DNA of 41,495 bases from an uncultured Selenomonadales bacterium (GTDB lineage: Bacteria > Bacillota > Negativicutes > Selenomonadales > Selenomonadaceae). The position numbers and the translations under genes are program-made. The stretch spans positions 1-41,495 of the forward strand of contig CAMJMR010000023.1 in NCBI GenBank assembly GCA_946407095.1, read 5' to 3'. The notes under the pieces are model-generated. The model worked only from the letters and a program-made list of their open reading frames with translations. It was not told where the DNA came from and ran no database searches. The first letter of the stretch is position 1, and every line of letters begins with the position of its first letter. Shown piece after piece: positions 40,839-41,495 of this stretch.

Positions 40839-41075
40839 TTAGGGGTTGTCGGCAAATGGGATTTGTCGGCTTCGATTCGTCGTATCGATTGAATTTTATT
40901 TTGATTAACTACTTTCTTTTGCGCACCCAAAAGAAAGTAGCAAAGAAAAAGGTGCCTCGCAGGGGCGAAGGGTCGTGACCCGCGCTGTCCGATATTTTCA
41001 GCGTGCTCGCGCCGACGGTTTTTGCGTCACGCAAAAGCGTCGGCGACGGCCGCCCGTCCTTGGGCGGCCTTTAAA
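40839..41075 (+). repeat. R2 element, copy e
   Basis: It starts near TTAGGGGTTGTCGGC. H1 is at 40909-40940 with 13 pairs (one longer than copies a-c, changed on both arms). H2 is imperfect (GCCTCGCAGGGGC, about 40953-40965), H3 is at 41011-41044 (GCCGACG/CGTCGGC with TTTTGCG/CGCAAAA) and H4 at 41048-41069. The second IS copy begins about 20 bases beyond. Confidence 0.88.
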
Positions 41076-41090
41076 TACGGGTCGATTTTA

Positions 41091-41495
41091 GAACAGGTGT
41101 TCATAAATGGTAAAAAGTGATATAGTAAGTGTATTATGAGAAAAAAATACGAAACAGACTTAACGGACGAGCAATGGGAAGTTATTGCGCCTTTGTTCGT
41201 CAACATGCGAAAACGCAAATGGGATAAACGCGAATTGGTCAATGCGGTGTTGTATCTGGTGAAAACGGGCTGTCAGTGGCGCAATTTGCCGCACGATTTC
41301 CCGCCGGTCTTCACGGTGCACAGCTTTTATCGCCGCGCTCGGCTCAACGGTTTGTGGGACAAAATCCTCGAACACCTCGTAAAGCTGACGCGCCAAAGAG
41401 CAGGCTTGAGCGAAAATCCAACCTAAGCTTTAATCGATTTCCAAAGCGTGAAAACGACAGGAGCCGTCGACCAAAAAGGTTTTGACATGGGAAAA
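41091..41495 (+). mobile_element. IS5-family insertion sequence, copy 2 (runs off the right edge)
   Basis: Starts with GAACAGGTGTTCATAAA after a TTA at 41088-41090, as for copy 1, and is nearly identical to it for the first 330 bases. The sequence then shows several substitutions. The far end lies outside the window. Confidence 0.9.
41136..41495 (+). pseudogene. IS5-family transposase, interrupted by a nonsense codon
   Basis: Matches copy 1 from ATG 41136 (LTDEQWEVIAPLF) through LSENPT, where the CAA glutamine codon of copy 1 has become TAA (41424-41426). Beyond it the same frame continues with ALIDFQSVKTTGAVDQKGFDMGK up to the window edge, just before the frameshift site. So the gene is broken by one base change plus scattered substitutions and cannot make a full transposase. 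Confidence 0.88.

Noticed and set aside
14377-41075. Spaced R2 and R1 repeats as a CRISPR or integron array
   Set aside because: The copies are kilobases apart, in both orientations and separated by ordinary genes; no cas or integrase gene is present.
1-41495. tRNA and rRNA genes
   Set aside because: No gap contains a recognisable T-loop with matching acceptor stem or rRNA sequence by eye; a tRNAscan-SE run would settle it.

Overview
The window looks like chromosomal DNA from a diderm Firmicute of the Negativicutes, probably Selenomonadales. This is inferred from the mix of genes: an RNase M5 and RsmA pair, a HemZ-type radical SAM enzyme, several exported LPP20/TPR-like proteins, and purine, trp and ilv genes of Firmicute type. 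TTG and GTG starts are common. No rRNA, tRNA or CRISPR array was seen.

Layout. 1-2644 (minus): the 5' part of pgm, a small membrane-anchored protein and a phosphomannomutase. 2765-3494 (plus): a lytic transglycosylase with its own promoter and a two-way terminator. 3502-10902 (minus): one tightly packed operon, ilvD-murB-GT2-trpD-trpC-trpF-trpB; the GT2 gene is frameshifted at a CA repeat. 11002-11607: an AT-rich orphan gene between two copies of the same terminator. 11723-20825 (minus): a long operon running GT4, Rossmann-like protein, Pro-rich exported protein, purB, truncated MBL-fold gene, purC, small exported protein, purM, acidic small protein, purN fragment and a purN-IMP cyclohydrolase fusion. 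20998-24006 (plus): a hybrid histidine kinase. 24449-28307 (plus): a Fur-family regulator, hemZ, a bacterial PARG-type macrodomain protein and a PhzF-like enzyme. 28578-37722 (plus): hisS, rnmV, an IS5-family element, rsmA, a very large triple-glycosyltransferase protein and nagA. 37972-40826 (minus): a thymidylate-kinase-like protein and two exported LPP20-like proteins. 41091-end: a second, decayed copy of the IS.

The most unusual content lies between the genes. Six copies of a modular element of about 230-250 bp (called R2 here) occupy nearly all the larger gaps. Each has a conserved 12-14 bp hairpin, a GC-rich palindrome and, at a fixed place beside the palindrome, a hairpin of 34-35 nt whose stem sequence differs in every copy while the pairing is kept. 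A second element of exactly 96 bp (R1) occurs as three full copies and one partial copy; two of the copies sit on broken gene ends (an MBL-fold gene and a purN 5' duplicate). Other signs of sequence plasticity are a GGAACAA heptamer repeat at two gene ends, a 24-bp tandem repeat in the hemZ tail and the CA repeat in the GT2 gene.

Functionally the window combines IMP synthesis, branched-chain and tryptophan synthesis, haem/iron genes, ribosome maturation and protein or cell-surface glycosylation. The trp cluster has no trpE, trpG or trpA here, and the purine cluster has an IMP cyclohydrolase domain but no AICAR transformylase domain.
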